Below are positions 34,433-44,417 of a stretch of 64,000 nucleotides of DNA, piece after piece. Positions within the stretch are counted from its first letter, which is position 1. Each line of letters begins with the position of its first letter. The position numbers were made by a program, and so were the translations under genes. The DNA is taken from the NCBI RefSeq assembly GCF_004342585.1, contig NZ_SLZQ01000003.1, forward strand, positions 248,001-312,000. The letters run 5' to 3'. A model generated the notes under the pieces. It ran no database searches. It saw nothing but the letters and a program-made list of their open reading frames with translations, and was not told where the DNA came from. This DNA is from Paucimonas lemoignei (GTDB lineage Bacteria; Pseudomonadota; Gammaproteobacteria; Burkholderiales; Burkholderiaceae_D).

Positions 34433-35668
34433 TTAAACGATCATATGGTCGGCGGCGGCCGGAACTCGCACAGTTCCCGCATCCAGCGTGACGGCGATGG
34501 TCGCCAAGGCAAAGTCGACTTCCTGCGGGCCGATGATCAGCGGCGGGGCAAAGCGCACCACGGTATCGTGCGTTTCCTTGGAAAGGACCCCTGCTGCCAT
34601 CAAACGTTCGCAAAACACCCGGGCCGGCAGCATGGCCGGATCGAGTTCCAGGCCGATCAGCAGCCCGCGTCCGCGCACGTCGCGAATGGCCGGGTGGCGC
34701 AGCGCACGCAAGCCTTGAAGCAAGCGCTCACCCATCTCGCTGGCACGCTCGCTCAAGCGTTCTTCTTCCAGCAGTTCCAGTGCCGCCTGGCCGACGGCTG
34801 ATGCCAGCGGATTGCCGCCGAAGGTGCTGCCGTGGTCACCCGGGTTAAACACATTCATCACATCCTGGCGCGCGAGGAAGGCCGACACCGGCAACAGGCC
34901 GCCACCCAGCGCCTTGCCCAGCACCAGCCCATCCGGCTTGATGCCATCATGGTCCGAAGCCAGCAAGCGGCCGGTGCGCCCCAGGCCGGTTTGCACTTCG
35001 TCGCAGATCAGAAGCACATCATGGCGCGAGCAGATATCGCGGCATGCAGCCAGGTAGCCGGCCGGCGGCACGACGATGCCGCCTTCGCCCTGGATCGGCT
35101 CGACCAGGAAGGCCACTGTATGCGGCGTAATGGCAGCTTCCAATGCCGCCGCATCGCCGAACGGCACCGTGACGAATCCTGAAGCAAACGGACCGAAGCC
35201 ATCGCGGTATTGCGCTTCCGAGGAAAAGCCGACGATGGTGGTGGTGCGCCCGGCGAAATTGCCCTTGCAGACGACCACCTCGGCTTGGCCTGCCGGCACG
35301 CCCTTGACCTTGTAGCCCCATTTGCGTGCCGCCTTGATGGCGGTTTCCACGGCTTCGGCGCCGGTATTCATCGGCAGCGCCTTGGGCATGCCAACGGTAG
35401 TACAGAGCTTTTCCAGGAAGGGCCCGAGCCGATCGCTGTAAAAGGCGCGCGAAGGAATCGCCAGCAGTCGGGCTTGCTCGGTCAGTGCCGCCACCAGCCT
35501 GGGATGGCTGTGACCGAAACTCACGGCCGAATACGCCGACATCATGTCCAGGTAGCGCTTGCCTTCGACATCCCACAGCCACACGCCCTCACCCTTGTGC
35601 AAGACGACCGGCAGCGGGTGGTAATTGCGCGCGCAGTATTGCCGCTCGAGCTTGATGAATCTGTCCAT
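34433..35668 (-). CDS. rocD: ornithine aminotransferase
   Basis: A 411-aa class III PLP-dependent aminotransferase that converts ornithine and 2-oxoglutarate to glutamate semialdehyde. Key features are MNTGAEAVETAIKAARKWGY, the PLP-contacting Asp in LLICDEVQTGLGRTG, and the Schiff-base Lys in VLGKALGGG. GSTFGGNPLASAV is typical of ornithine aminotransferases rather than acetylornithine enzymes. The start MDRFIKLERQ at 35668 has AAGGAGG ahead; a longer frame to 35734 covers the promoter. First gene of an operon with the DDAH-like hydrolase. Confidence 0.93.
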   Translation of the reverse strand: MDRFIKLERQYCARNYHPLPVVLHKGEGVWLWDVEGKRYLDMMSAYSAVSFGHSHPRLVAALTEQARLLAIPSRAFYSDRLGPFLEKLCTTVGMPKALPMNTGAEAVETAIKAARKWGYKVKGVPAGQAEVVVCKGNFAGRTTTIVGFSSEAQYRDGFGPFASGFVTVPFGDAAALEAAITPHTVAFLVEPIQGEGGIVVPPAGYLAACRDICSRHDVLLICDEVQTGLGRTGRLLASDHDGIKPDGLVLGKALGGGLLPVSAFLARQDVMNVFNPGDHGSTFGGNPLASAVGQAALELLEEERLSERASEMGERLLQGLRALRHPAIRDVRGRGLLIGLELDPAMLPARVFCERLMAAGVLSKETHDTVVRFAPPLIIGPQEVDFALATIAVTLDAGTVRVPAAADHMIV

Positions 35669-35722
35669 GATTCCCTCCTTGCGCTTTACTGATGAAATGC
35701 TCAAGTCACTGGATACATGGTA

Positions 35723-35758
35723 AGCGCAATGCAAGGAAATATTTTTTCGTATTGCGCT
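35723..35758. promoter_or_regulatory. Lrp-type binding site between rocD and lrp
   Basis: AGCGCAAT (35723-35730) and ATTGCGCT (35751-35758) are perfect 8-bp arms around a 20-bp A/T-rich spacer, in the divergent promoter region of the two genes. Lrp/AsnC proteins commonly bind such sites with AT-rich centres. Confidence 0.55.
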
Positions 35759-35818
35759 ATAAAAGTATTAATTTATGAAAGAATCGTTCATCTGACCCGC
35801 AAAACTAATGAGAATGTC

Positions 35819-36295
35819 ATGGAAAAGCTCGATCGCTACGACAAAATCCTGCTCGATGTCCTGCAAAGGGATGGGCGCGCCTCGAATGTGGAATTATCCG
35901 AAGCGGCGAACCTGTCGCCGCCGCAGTGTTATCGGCGCGTGCGCAGGCTGGAAGCCGAGGGCTACATCCGCGGCTATGCGGCGCAGGTCGACCCGGCCGC
36001 GCTGGGCCTGGGCGTGGTGGCGTTCGTGTACCTGAACCTGCATCGCGACCAGTTCAAGCAGGTGCGCAAGGTGGAACAGGCGATTCGTCAGTTCCCGGAG
36101 ATTATCGAGTGCTACACCATCTCCGGCGACTTCGATTATCTGTTAAAAGTCGTGGCGGCCGATTTGAAATCGCTCTCCGGCTTTCTGACTGATCGCCTGA
36201 TGCAGGTGCCGGGCGTGGCCGGTGTACGCTCCACCGTCTGCCTGGAAGAGATCAAGCCGGCCGCCAGCCTGCCGCTGGATATGCCGGGCAGGTAG
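35819..36295 (+). CDS. Lrp/AsnC-family transcriptional regulator
   Basis: A 158-aa regulator: HTH (DKILLDVLQRDGRASNVELS, then NLSPPQCYRRVRRLEAEGYI) followed by the RAM amino-acid-binding domain (FPEIIECYTISGDFDYLLKV). It is divergent from rocD, so it likely controls ornithine/arginine catabolism in response to an amino acid. The start matches family length; the longer frame from 35717 has no support. Confidence 0.9.
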   Translation: MEKLDRYDKILLDVLQRDGRASNVELSEAANLSPPQCYRRVRRLEAEGYIRGYAAQVDPAALGLGVVAFVYLNLHRDQFKQVRKVEQAIRQFPEIIECYTISGDFDYLLKVVAADLKSLSGFLTDRLMQVPGVAGVRSTVCLEEIKPAASLPLDMPGR

Positions 36296-36360
36296 TCGGT
36301 TATGGACGAGAAGGAAGTAATGGCGATGGCCAGCTCGCTCCGCACCCCGCGTCCAGCACT

Positions 36361-37152
36361 CTATAGCGCGACGGTGACGATTTTCGGCGCCGAATACTGG
36401 GCTGGCGTCATCAGGTCGACGCCGCAAGGCAAGGCTTCGATCCAGTCAAGGAAGCGGCCCACCATCTCCCGCCCTTTGAACGGCGCGCCATGCTGCGGAA
36501 TGATCCATTCCGGGTCCAGTTCGCGCACCATGGCTGCCCAGTAGCGGCACACCTTGTTGGATACCATGTAGCGCATGTGGAAACCCTTCATGTGCGGCAC
36601 ATGCGCATCGAAGTCGGTCACCGGCATGCCGGCGTCGGCCGCGGACATCATCGACGCGCCCATGTCGCCGGAAAACAGCATGCGGCTGGTCGGATCATAA
36701 AATTGCAGATTGCCTTCGGCGTGCAGAAAATGCGCGGGCAGGATCTGGAACGTGGTATCGCCAAGCGGCAGCAGCGTGCCTTCGTCGGGAATGGCAATGA
36801 TGCGCCCTTCGGTTTTCCCTTGCGGGCAGAAATGCGGCACGAACCGCGACCAGATACGCGAAATCAGCAGCTTGGTTTCCGAGCCGGTGAGCCAACGCGG
36901 CAGCGAGGCGATGATATCGGGGTCGGCATGCGAGGCAAAGACATATTCGAGTTTCTTCGGCGGGAAGAACCGTCCCATCGCGACGAACAATTCGTTGTAG
37001 GTCATCACGCCGCCCGGATCGAGCAGGATGCCATTGCCGTTATTGACGATCAAAAACTGGTTGGACTGGACTGAATTGCCGTTTTCATCCTCCACCAGAT
37101 CCGGAAACATCAGGCAAATATGCTTGCCGTCGTTGTATAACTCAATGGCCAT
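36361..37152 (-). CDS. MBL-fold metallo-hydrolase, flavodiiron-related
   Basis: A 263-aa metallo-beta-lactamase-fold protein. The metal motif reads SHADPDI rather than HxHxDH. Other conserved positions are GILLDPGG, LPAHFLHAEGNLQFYD, LFSGDMGAS and IIPQHGAPF. This is close to the oxygen-reducing di-iron domain of flavodiiron proteins, without the flavodoxin domain. An oxygen or peroxide sensing/reducing role is inferred. The start used is the Met at 37152 (AGGG upstream), giving a protein that begins MAIELYNDG. Confidence 0.82.
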   Translation of the reverse strand: MAIELYNDGKHICLMFPDLVEDENGNSVQSNQFLIVNNGNGILLDPGGVMTYNELFVAMGRFFPPKKLEYVFASHADPDIIASLPRWLTGSETKLLISRIWSRFVPHFCPQGKTEGRIIAIPDEGTLLPLGDTTFQILPAHFLHAEGNLQFYDPTSRMLFSGDMGASMMSAADAGMPVTDFDAHVPHMKGFHMRYMVSNKVCRYWAAMVRELDPEWIIPQHGAPFKGREMVGRFLDWIEALPCGVDLMTPAQYSAPKIVTVAL

Positions 37153-37347
37153 AATAACCCTACTGTTGAAATAGTTTATTTTACCCAAGAGAAACTATTT
37201 CGATAAATATTCTTTACTATAGGGAGGCATAAATTCATAAAACTTTGGATGTGACGGAATAGTAACTCTCAGTAACTCTCAGTTTCTCTCGGCCATCACT
37301 CGTGTTACCCTGTCGCAATACTTTTACCTCCTTTGCCGGCTCGGCCC

Positions 37348-38466
37348 ATGGATTTTCTCGCCTGTCTTTTCCGTTTTCCCAAGGATGATCCTGCCCAAGC
37401 CACGCGGGCGCGCCACAGCCTCATGTCGCTGGTGTCGTCGCTGACCATCATCGTCTTTACTCTCTATTGCAGCTACGCCGGTTTGTTTCGGCTGGGCCTG
37501 CGCGAGCTTGCCTGGTTCATTCTGTTGGCGATTCTGGTCCATGCGGTGTTCTTTGCGATGATTTGCTCGGGCCGGAATCTGCGCCTGGCGGACCCGAGCC
37601 TGACTCTGCCGCAGATGTACGTCAGCATTTTGTGGATGATGTTCATCCTGTATTTCATCGATCACGTGCGCGGCGCGATGCTGGTGCTCTTCATGATCAT
37701 TTTCGTGTTCGGCATTTTTCGCCTCGGGCTGAAGCAATTCATAGGCGTGGCTATCTTTGCCCTGGCCGCTTATGCGATTGTGATCGCGCTACTGATTTAC
37801 TTTCATCCGGATTCGATCAATCCGCGGATCGAGATGCTGCAATGGGTATTGCTGGCGATGGTCTTGCCCTGGTTTGCCGTGATCGGCGCCTATATCAGCA
37901 ATATTCGCCACACCCTGCGGCAAAAGAACAAGGACCTGGAAAAGGCGCTGGCGAAAATTGAACAACTGGTATCGCACGATGAGCTGACGGGCACCTACAG
38001 CCGGCGCAGTTTTCTGGATGCCCTGCGTCGTGAACTGGCGCGCGCCGAGCGCGAAAACCGACCATTTTGCCTGGCATTGTTCGACCTGGACCATTTCAAG
38101 TCCATCAATGACCGCTATGGGCATCTGGCTGGCGATGACGTGTTGCGCAGCTTTGCTGACTGCGTTCAGCAGGAAGTGCGGCAGGTGGATTATTTCGCCC
38201 GTTACGGCGGGGAGGAATTTGCCTTGCTTTTGGCAGATACGGAAATTAATGCGGCAACCGATATCCTGGAACGTATTCGCGCCCGGGTCGAATCGCAACC
38301 CTTTCCCCATGTTGAGTGGAATGTGACTTCTTCCATCGGGGCAGCCCAGTATCAGCCTGGTGAAACGCTTAACCAGTTGATTGGCCGTGCTGACCAGGCC
38401 TTGTATGCCGCCAAGTCAGAGGGACGCAATCGCGTCAAGCAGGCCGCCGGCAGCATTCGGCAGTAA
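37348..38466 (+). CDS. membrane-bound diguanylate cyclase
   Basis: A 372-aa protein with about six transmembrane helices (residues 25-190) and a C-terminal GGDEF domain. DELTGTYSRRSF opens the domain, the active-site loop is RYGGEEF, and an RxxD inhibitory site (RQVD) lies five residues ahead of it. All catalytic residues are intact, so it should make c-di-GMP with product inhibition. The sensory membrane part is not a named MASE domain as far as I can tell. No ribosome site precedes the ATG. Confidence 0.88.
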   Translation: MDFLACLFRFPKDDPAQATRARHSLMSLVSSLTIIVFTLYCSYAGLFRLGLRELAWFILLAILVHAVFFAMICSGRNLRLADPSLTLPQMYVSILWMMFILYFIDHVRGAMLVLFMIIFVFGIFRLGLKQFIGVAIFALAAYAIVIALLIYFHPDSINPRIEMLQWVLLAMVLPWFAVIGAYISNIRHTLRQKNKDLEKALAKIEQLVSHDELTGTYSRRSFLDALRRELARAERENRPFCLALFDLDHFKSINDRYGHLAGDDVLRSFADCVQQEVRQVDYFARYGGEEFALLLADTEINAATDILERIRARVESQPFPHVEWNVTSSIGAAQYQPGETLNQLIGRADQALYAAKSEGRNRVKQAAGSIRQ

Positions 38467-38532
38467 CCGGCTGCGAACAAGGCAGCAACAGGCGCTTATC
38501 AAGCACGACGGATAAACGGTAGATAACAAAGC

Positions 38533-38567
38533 AAAAAACGCGAACCGGTTTTCCCGGTTCGCGTTTT
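38533..38567. terminator. bidirectional terminator between the cyclase gene and pckG
   Basis: CGCGAACCGG / CCGGTTCGCG stem flanked by A6 on the left and T5 on the right, between two convergent genes; works on both strands. Confidence 0.9.
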
Positions 38568-38603
38568 TATTTGGCGCTATTACTACTAGCTAAAGCGGGG
38601 CGA

Positions 38604-40460
38604 TCAGGCTGCCAGACGCTTTTCCAGCTCAGCCTTGGTGGCTTCCAGTTCGGTAGGCAGGTGATACTTGAGCTTGTCGAACAATTCGGCGTGCAGTTTC
38701 AGCTCGGCTTCCCAGGCAGCCTTGTCGATCGACGTGATCGTGTTGAACTGATCCTGGGTGAACTCGATGCCATCCCACTTCAGGTCGCCGTATTGCGGGG
38801 TGACGCCGAAGATGTTCTCGACACCGCCAGCCTTGCCTTCGATACGGTCGAGCATCCACTTCAGCACGCGCATGTTGTCGCCGAAGCCCGGCCAGACGAA
38901 CTTGCCGTTCTCATCGGTGCGGAACCAGTTGACGCAGTAGATCTTCGGCTGCTTGGCGCCGGTCGCTTCGATCTTCTTGCCCATGTCGAGCCAGTGCTGG
39001 AAGTAGTCGCTCATGTTGTAGCCCATGAACGGCAGCATGGCGAACGGGTCGCGGCGCACCACGCCTTGCTGGCCAGCGGCAGCGGCAGTGGTTTCCGAAC
39101 CCATGGTCGCGGCCATGTAGACGCCTTCGACCCAGTTGCGGGCTTCGGTCACCAGCGGCACGGTGGTGGAACGACGGCCACCGAAAATGAAGGCATCGAT
39201 CGGCACGCCAGCCGGATCATCCCAGGCCGGGTCGATCACCGGGTTCTGGGTGGCGGCGACGGTGAAGCGGGCGTTCGGGTGCGCTGCCTTGCGGCCGGTT
39301 TCCTTGCCGATTTGCGGCGTCCAGTCCTTGCCCTGCCAGTCAATGACGTGGGCCGGGGCTTCCTTGGTCATGCCTTCCCACCAGACATCGCCATCGTCGG
39401 TCAGCGCGACGTTGGTGAAGATGGTGTTGCCGGTCAGCGAAGCCATGCAGTTGGAATTGGTCGCGGTGTTGGTGCCCGGAGCGACGCCGAAGTAGCCAGC
39501 TTCCGGATTGATCGCGTACAGGCGGCCATCCTTGCCCGGCTTGATCCAGGCGATATCGTCGCCGATGGTGGTGACTTTCCAGCCGTTGAAAGCTTTCGGC
39601 GGGATCAGCATGGCGAAGTTGGTCTTGCCGCAGGCCGACGGGAACGCGGCAGCGACATAGTGCTTCTTGCCTTCCGGAGATTCGACGCCGAGGATCAGCA
39701 TGTGCTCAGCCAGCCAGCCCTGGTCGCGGCCCATGGTGGAAGCGATACGCAGCGCGAAGCACTTCTTGCCCAGCAAGGCGTTGCCACCGTAGCCGGAACC
39801 GTAGGACCAGATTTCGCGGGTTTCCGGATAATGCACGATGTACTTGGTCGGGTTGCACGGCCAAGGCACATCCTTCTCGCCAGCGGCCAGCGGCTTGCCG
39901 ACGGTGTGAATGCACGGCACGAATTCGCCATCGGTGCCCAGCACGTCGTAGACGGCCTTGCCCATGCGGGTCATGATGCGCATGTTAACAGCAACATAAG
40001 GCGAGTCGGACAGTTCGATACCGATGTGGGCGATCGGCGAACCCAGCGGACCCATCGAGAACGGCACCACGTACATGGTACGGCCGCGCATGCAGCCGTC
40101 GAACAGCGCATTCAGGGTAGTGCGCATTTCGGCAGGAGCCATCCAGTTGTTGGTGGGGCCGGCATCTTCCTGCTTTTCCGAGCAGATGAAGGTACGGTCT
40201 TCCACGCGGGCCACGTCCGACGGATCGGAGCAGGCCAGGTAGCTGTTCGGACGCTTTTCCTGGTTCAGCTTTTTCATGGTGCCCGAGGCAACCATTTCAG
40301 CGCACAGGCGATCATATTCTTCCTGCGAACCGTCGCACCAGTAGATGCGGTCGGGCTTGGTGAGCGCGGCAACTTCAGCGACCCAGTTGATCAGCTTTTG
40401 CTGTTTCACGAAAGCCGGCGCGTTGACTGCGGTAACGCCACCCATGAGGGGTTGATTCAT
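38604..40460 (-). CDS. pckG: phosphoenolpyruvate carboxykinase (GTP)
   Basis: A 618-aa gluconeogenic enzyme that turns oxaloacetate and GTP into PEP, GDP and CO2. The kinase P-loop [13 protein letters not shown] is the GTP-type signature. Other marks are [34 protein letters not shown] and [19 protein letters not shown]. The ATG at 40460 has GGAGG four bases ahead; a longer frame to 40601 has no support. A 650-codon plus-strand frame across it is a shadow. Confidence 0.96.
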   Translation of the reverse strand: MNQPLMGGVTAVNAPAFVKQQKLINWVAEVAALTKPDRIYWCDGSQEEYDRLCAEMVASGTMKKLNQEKRPNSYLACSDPSDVARVEDRTFICSEKQEDAGPTNNWMAPAEMRTTLNALFDGCMRGRTMYVVPFSMGPLGSPIAHIGIELSDSPYVAVNMRIMTRMGKAVYDVLGTDGEFVPCIHTVGKPLAAGEKDVPWPCNPTKYIVHYPETREIWSYGSGYGGNALLGKKCFALRIASTMGRDQGWLAEHMLILGVESPEGKKHYVAAAFPSACGKTNFAMLIPPKAFNGWKVTTIGDDIAWIKPGKDGRLYAINPEAGYFGVAPGTNTATNSNCMASLTGNTIFTNVALTDDGDVWWEGMTKEAPAHVIDWQGKDWTPQIGKETGRKAAHPNARFTVAATQNPVIDPAWDDPAGVPIDAFIFGGRRSTTVPLVTEARNWVEGVYMAATMGSETTAAAAGQQGVVRRDPFAMLPFMGYNMSDYFQHWLDMGKKIEATGAKQPKIYCVNWFRTDENGKFVWPGFGDNMRVLKWMLDRIEGKAGGVENIFGVTPQYGDLKWDGIEFTQDQFNTITSIDKAAWEAELKLHAELFDKLKYHLPTELEATKAELEKRLAA

Positions 40461-41007
40461 ACTACCTCCAATGCCAATAAAGAATTCGGTCTTGTCCCGG
40501 CACGGCAGGATCGTCGTTAAGGAAGGCCGGCGGGTAAGCCGGCGGGAACGGCGGTCTTGTCGAATGGCGGCCATGTTGCGGCCGCTCTGCCCTTCCATCA
40601 TAGGTGCACCGGACGATGATGCCTGTGCGATCGGTCAGGTCATCTGCTTTCCGTGCGCCCAGCGGGGCGTGGTGGACTTGCATTCCGCAGCACGGCGGCT
40701 ACGGAAAATAGGTTGGGGATTGTACACCCCCGCGACTCTCCCTCTCAATGCTTTGCGCCAAAAATGTAGTAAATATTGAGAAAAATAGTTGAATTTTGTA
40801 GTCGACTATTTTTATTTTTCTTGTACGCGTTATTTTGTTACGAAAATGCGATAACTTTTGTTAAATTGCCGAGAAAATTATCTTTTGTTGCAATAAGTTT
40901 CTACAAGGACTTGCTTCATCTGCTTTCGCCTTTTATCGCTCCTTCACGTTAATCTTGCTCTTTGGCTACACTTGACGCCGTTTTCAAAATCGCCAGGGTA
41001 AAGAGGC
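40461..41007. promoter_or_regulatory. pckG upstream region with a long inverted repeat
   Basis: No gene. The part beyond 40760 is very AT-rich. AAAAATAGTTGA (40781-40792) and TCGACTATTTTT (40802-40813) form 12-bp arms with one mismatch, a possible operator about 320 bp from the pckG start. Promoters for pckG and for the MOSC gene should lie here, but I could not place them with confidence. Confidence 0.4.
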
Positions 41008-41598
41008 ATGAAAGTCATCAGCGTCAATCGCGGACAAGTCGGGCAGCTCGCCGTTGAACAAGGCGGCAAGCTGCGCCATGTTGCCAGTGCCATCGACAAG
41101 CAACCGGTCGCAGGCCGCGTCGCGGTCAACAGGCTTGGCCTGGACGGCGACGAGCAAGCCGATCTGACGGTGCATGGCGGCCTTGACAAGGCTGTCTATG
41201 CTTACCCGGCCGAGCATTATCCATTCTGGGAACAAGAGCGCGCCGCCGTGCACAAACAAGAAGAGCAACTGCCTTTCGGTATGATGGGTGAAAACCTGAC
41301 GCTGCAAGGCTTGCTTGAACAGGATCTCTGGGTGGGCGATTGCCTGACCATCGGCAGCACGGTTCTGATGGTGACGGAGCCACGACGCCCCTGCTTCAAG
41401 TTTGCAGTCAAGATGGGGTTCTCTCACGCAGTCAAGATGATGGTGCAAAGCGGCTTTACCGGATTTTACTTGCGCGTGCTGCAAACCGGCACGTTGGAAA
41501 GCGGCGATGTCATTGCGCTGACGCCTGGTCCTCGAACTATTTCACTGGCTCAAATTAATCAGCAGCGCTACAAGGGACGGCAGCGCGATTTGTTTTAG
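41008..41598 (+). CDS. MOSC domain protein (YiiM type)
   Basis: A 196-aa soluble MOSC-domain protein. The pattern DLTVHGGLDKAVYAYPAEHY, GMMGENLTLQGL and the conserved Cys in EPRRPCFKF are those of YiiM, which binds molybdenum cofactor and reduces N-hydroxylated substrates. It is a single gene with AGAGG nine bases ahead of the ATG. Confidence 0.88.
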   Translation: MKVISVNRGQVGQLAVEQGGKLRHVASAIDKQPVAGRVAVNRLGLDGDEQADLTVHGGLDKAVYAYPAEHYPFWEQERAAVHKQEEQLPFGMMGENLTLQGLLEQDLWVGDCLTIGSTVLMVTEPRRPCFKFAVKMGFSHAVKMMVQSGFTGFYLRVLQTGTLESGDVIALTPGPRTISLAQINQQRYKGRQRDLF

Positions 41599-41708
41599 CA
41601 CATACTGGATTCATCTTGCTGTCACATTGCCTTGGCATTTTTACAGGGAACGCGTCTCTGTAATGGCCAGTCCAAGGGCTTCTGTTGGTGGATGTGTTAC
41701 ACAGGCAG

Positions 41709-44402
41709 ATGGCTTACATGAATCGTTATTTATCTGCTCAAGAGCAACTTCGACTTAACGACTTATTTGACTACGATATCCTCGACACCCCGCCGGAAGC
41801 GGAATTCGATGATTTCACCACGCTTGCCAGCAGCATTTGCGATACGCCGATTGCCGTCATTACGCTACTCGACGAGAACCGCCAATGGTTCAAGTCGTCC
41901 GTCGGCCTTGACCTATCAGAAACGCCGCGCGATATAGCGTTCTGCCACCATACAGTTGCCAGCCGCGATTTTTTTGTCGTACGGGATGCGCAAACGGATC
42001 GCCGCTTTCGTGACAACCCGCTGGTAACCGGCCCGCCACACATCCGCTTCTATGCCGGCGCACCGCTGGCGACGCCGCAAGGACACGTCATCGGCACGCT
42101 GGCCGTGATTGATGCCAAGCCGAGGCAACTCACCGCACTCCAGGAAAAATGCTTGCGCATCCTGAGCCGCCACGTGGTGGTCCTGCTGGAATTGCGAAAG
42201 AACGTCAACACGCTCGAACATGCCATCGCCGAACGTAACCGCGCAGAACGGGAATTAAAGGCGATTCAGACCCAGCTTGAAGTCCGCGTCAAGGAACGCA
42301 GTGCCGCACTGGAAGCCAGCAATGCTGCCCTGCGCGGCGAAATCGCTGAACGCATCGCCGAAAGAAATGTGTCGGATGCGCTGCTGAATACGCTGCCCGG
42401 CATTTTTTATGTCTTCGATGAACAAGGCCGCTTCTTGCGATGGAATGAAAATGTTCCTCGCGTGACCGGTTACTCGGCCCAGGAAATGACGGAGGTCCGC
42501 CCAACCGATTTTTTCGAGAAAGAAGAAGACAAGCAGTTAATCGCGCGAAAAATCCAGGAAGCGTTCACGCAAGGACAAGCTCATACGGAAGCGTCGTTGC
42601 GCACCAAGAATGGTGATCAGATCCCCTATTTGTTCAATGCGGTACGGTTGCAAATAGGTGCAAAGCACTGCGTGTCGGGCATGGGCATCGATATCACCGA
42701 ACGCAAGCTGTTTGAGAAATCGCTGCTGGAAGCCGAAGAGCGCTACCGCCGCCTGGTAGAACTGTCGCCGGATGCTATCTTTGTCGTCAAAAACGATGCC
42801 TGCAGTTTTGCCAACAAGGCAGGCTTGGCATTGCTTGGCGCAACAAGGCTGGAGCAGTTGGCAGGCCGGCCGATCATGGAAATCGTGCATCCCGATTTTC
42901 ACGAGGAAGTCATTTGCCGCATTCGGCAACTCGACCAGGGCATCCCGGTCGTGCGCATGGAAGAAAAATATGTGCGGCTCGACGGCAATGCGCTAGATGT
43001 CGAAGTCACCGCGGCGCCCTTTACCGACAATGGCGAAAAGGCGCGGCTGCTGGTGGTCAGGGATATCACCGAAACCAAGCGCCACAAGGAATTGCTGAAA
43101 CACCAGGCCAGCCATGACGACCTGACGCAACTGGCCAACCGCTCGCTGCTGCATGATCGCATCCGGCTGGCGATGGCCCATGCCGACCGCAGCGGCTCGA
43201 TGTCAATCGTCGCATTCATCGACCTCGACAATTTCAAGCTGATCAATGACACGCTTGGCCATGATATCGGCGACGAATTGCTGATTCTTGTCGCCGAGCG
43301 CTTGCAGAGTTGCGTCCGTGAAGAGGATACCGTGGCCCGTCATGGCGGCGACGAATTCGTGCTGGTGCTGCGGGACCAGCACGACGAACACGCCATCAGC
43401 GCCTGGATCCGCCGTCTCATCGAACGGATCTCGCACCCCATTCTCGTGGCTGACCACCAGCTGTTCGTCACTTGTTCGATCGGGCTAAGCGCATATCCGC
43501 GCGACGGCAGGGATGTGCATACCTTGCTCAAGCATGCCGATGCCGCGATGTACCAGGCCAAGGCTGAAGGGCGTAATCAGTTTCAGTTCTTCATTCCCAG
43601 CATGAACGAGCGCATCCGCGAGCGCTTCACGATGGAAGCCAGGCTGCGCCGTGCGCTGGAGCGCGACGAATTCCTGCTGCATTACCAGCCGCAGGTTGAC
43701 CTGGCCAGCGGCAACGTCACCGGCACGGAAGCGCTGATACGCTGGCGCGATCCGGAACTGGGCTTGATGTCGCCATTGCGGTTTATTCCCATCGCCGAGG
43801 AAACCGGCTTGATCGTGCCGATTGGCCAATGGGTGCTGGAACAGGCGTGCCGGCAGAACAAGGCGTTGCATGACGCCGGATTTGCCGATCTGACGGTATC
43901 GGTCAATTTATCGCCGCGCCAGTTTTCTCCGCATGCGCTGGTCGAGTCGGTGCGTTCCGCGCTGGCGCAATCGGGATTGCGCCCGGAATTCCTGAAACTC
44001 GAAGTCACGGAAGGGATGGTGATGAACCGTCCGGAAGAAGCGGAAGATATCCTGCGCGAGCTCAAGGAGATGGGCGTATGCCTGGCCATCGATGATTTCG
44101 GCATCGGCTATTCGAGCCTGAGTTACCTGAAGCGCTTCCCGATGGATCAGCTCAAGATCGACCAGTCATTCGTGCGCCGCGTGACGGATGACCCCAGCGA
44201 TGCGGCGATCACGCAAGCGGTGATCGCGCTTGGGCATAATCTCAATCTCGCCGTGATTGCCGAGGGCGTAAGCGAAGAAGGTCAGCTGGCGTTTCTGCGC
44301 CAGCATGACTGCGATGAAATCCAGGGAAATTATTTTTGCCAGGCCGTGCCGTTCGAGGAGCTGTACCAGCTGCTCAGCAGCCAGCGCCAGCTCCCGCATT
44401 GA
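41709..44402 (+). CDS. GAF-PAS-PAS-GGDEF-EAL c-di-GMP protein
   Basis: About 897 aa, cytoplasmic. The GAF domain (about 15-165, RLNDLFDYDILDTPPEAEFD) is followed by a coiled coil (about 165-220), two PAS domains (about 225-460), GGDEF with intact RHGGDEF, and EAL with TEALIRW and DDFGIGYSS. Both enzymatic signatures are intact, so either synthesis or breakdown of c-di-GMP is possible. Start uncertain: TTG at 41685 with AAGGG upstream, ATG at 41709 or ATG at 41718; the domain content is the same. Confidence 0.9.
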   Translation: MAYMNRYLSAQEQLRLNDLFDYDILDTPPEAEFDDFTTLASSICDTPIAVITLLDENRQWFKSSVGLDLSETPRDIAFCHHTVASRDFFVVRDAQTDRRFRDNPLVTGPPHIRFYAGAPLATPQGHVIGTLAVIDAKPRQLTALQEKCLRILSRHVVVLLELRKNVNTLEHAIAERNRAERELKAIQTQLEVRVKERSAALEASNAALRGEIAERIAERNVSDALLNTLPGIFYVFDEQGRFLRWNENVPRVTGYSAQEMTEVRPTDFFEKEEDKQLIARKIQEAFTQGQAHTEASLRTKNGDQIPYLFNAVRLQIGAKHCVSGMGIDITERKLFEKSLLEAEERYRRLVELSPDAIFVVKNDACSFANKAGLALLGATRLEQLAGRPIMEIVHPDFHEEVICRIRQLDQGIPVVRMEEKYVRLDGNALDVEVTAAPFTDNGEKARLLVVRDITETKRHKELLKHQASHDDLTQLANRSLLHDRIRLAMAHADRSGSMSIVAFIDLDNFKLINDTLGHDIGDELLILVAERLQSCVREEDTVARHGGDEFVLVLRDQHDEHAISAWIRRLIERISHPILVADHQLFVTCSIGLSAYPRDGRDVHTLLKHADAAMYQAKAEGRNQFQFFIPSMNERIRERFTMEARLRRALERDEFLLHYQPQVDLASGNVTGTEALIRWRDPELGLMSPLRFIPIAEETGLIVPIGQWVLEQACRQNKALHDAGFADLTVSVNLSPRQFSPHALVESVRSALAQSGLRPEFLKLEVTEGMVMNRPEEAEDILRELKEMGVCLAIDDFGIGYSSLSYLKRFPMDQLKIDQSFVRRVTDDPSDAAITQAVIALGHNLNLAVIAEGVSEEGQLAFLRQHDCDEIQGNYFCQAVPFEELYQLLSSQRQLPH

Positions 44403-44417
44403 CACCGCATTGTTACA

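Noticed and set aside
38571-40520. 649-codon plus-strand open frame
   Set aside because: Antisense shadow of pckG, with no ribosome site and no recognisable domain.
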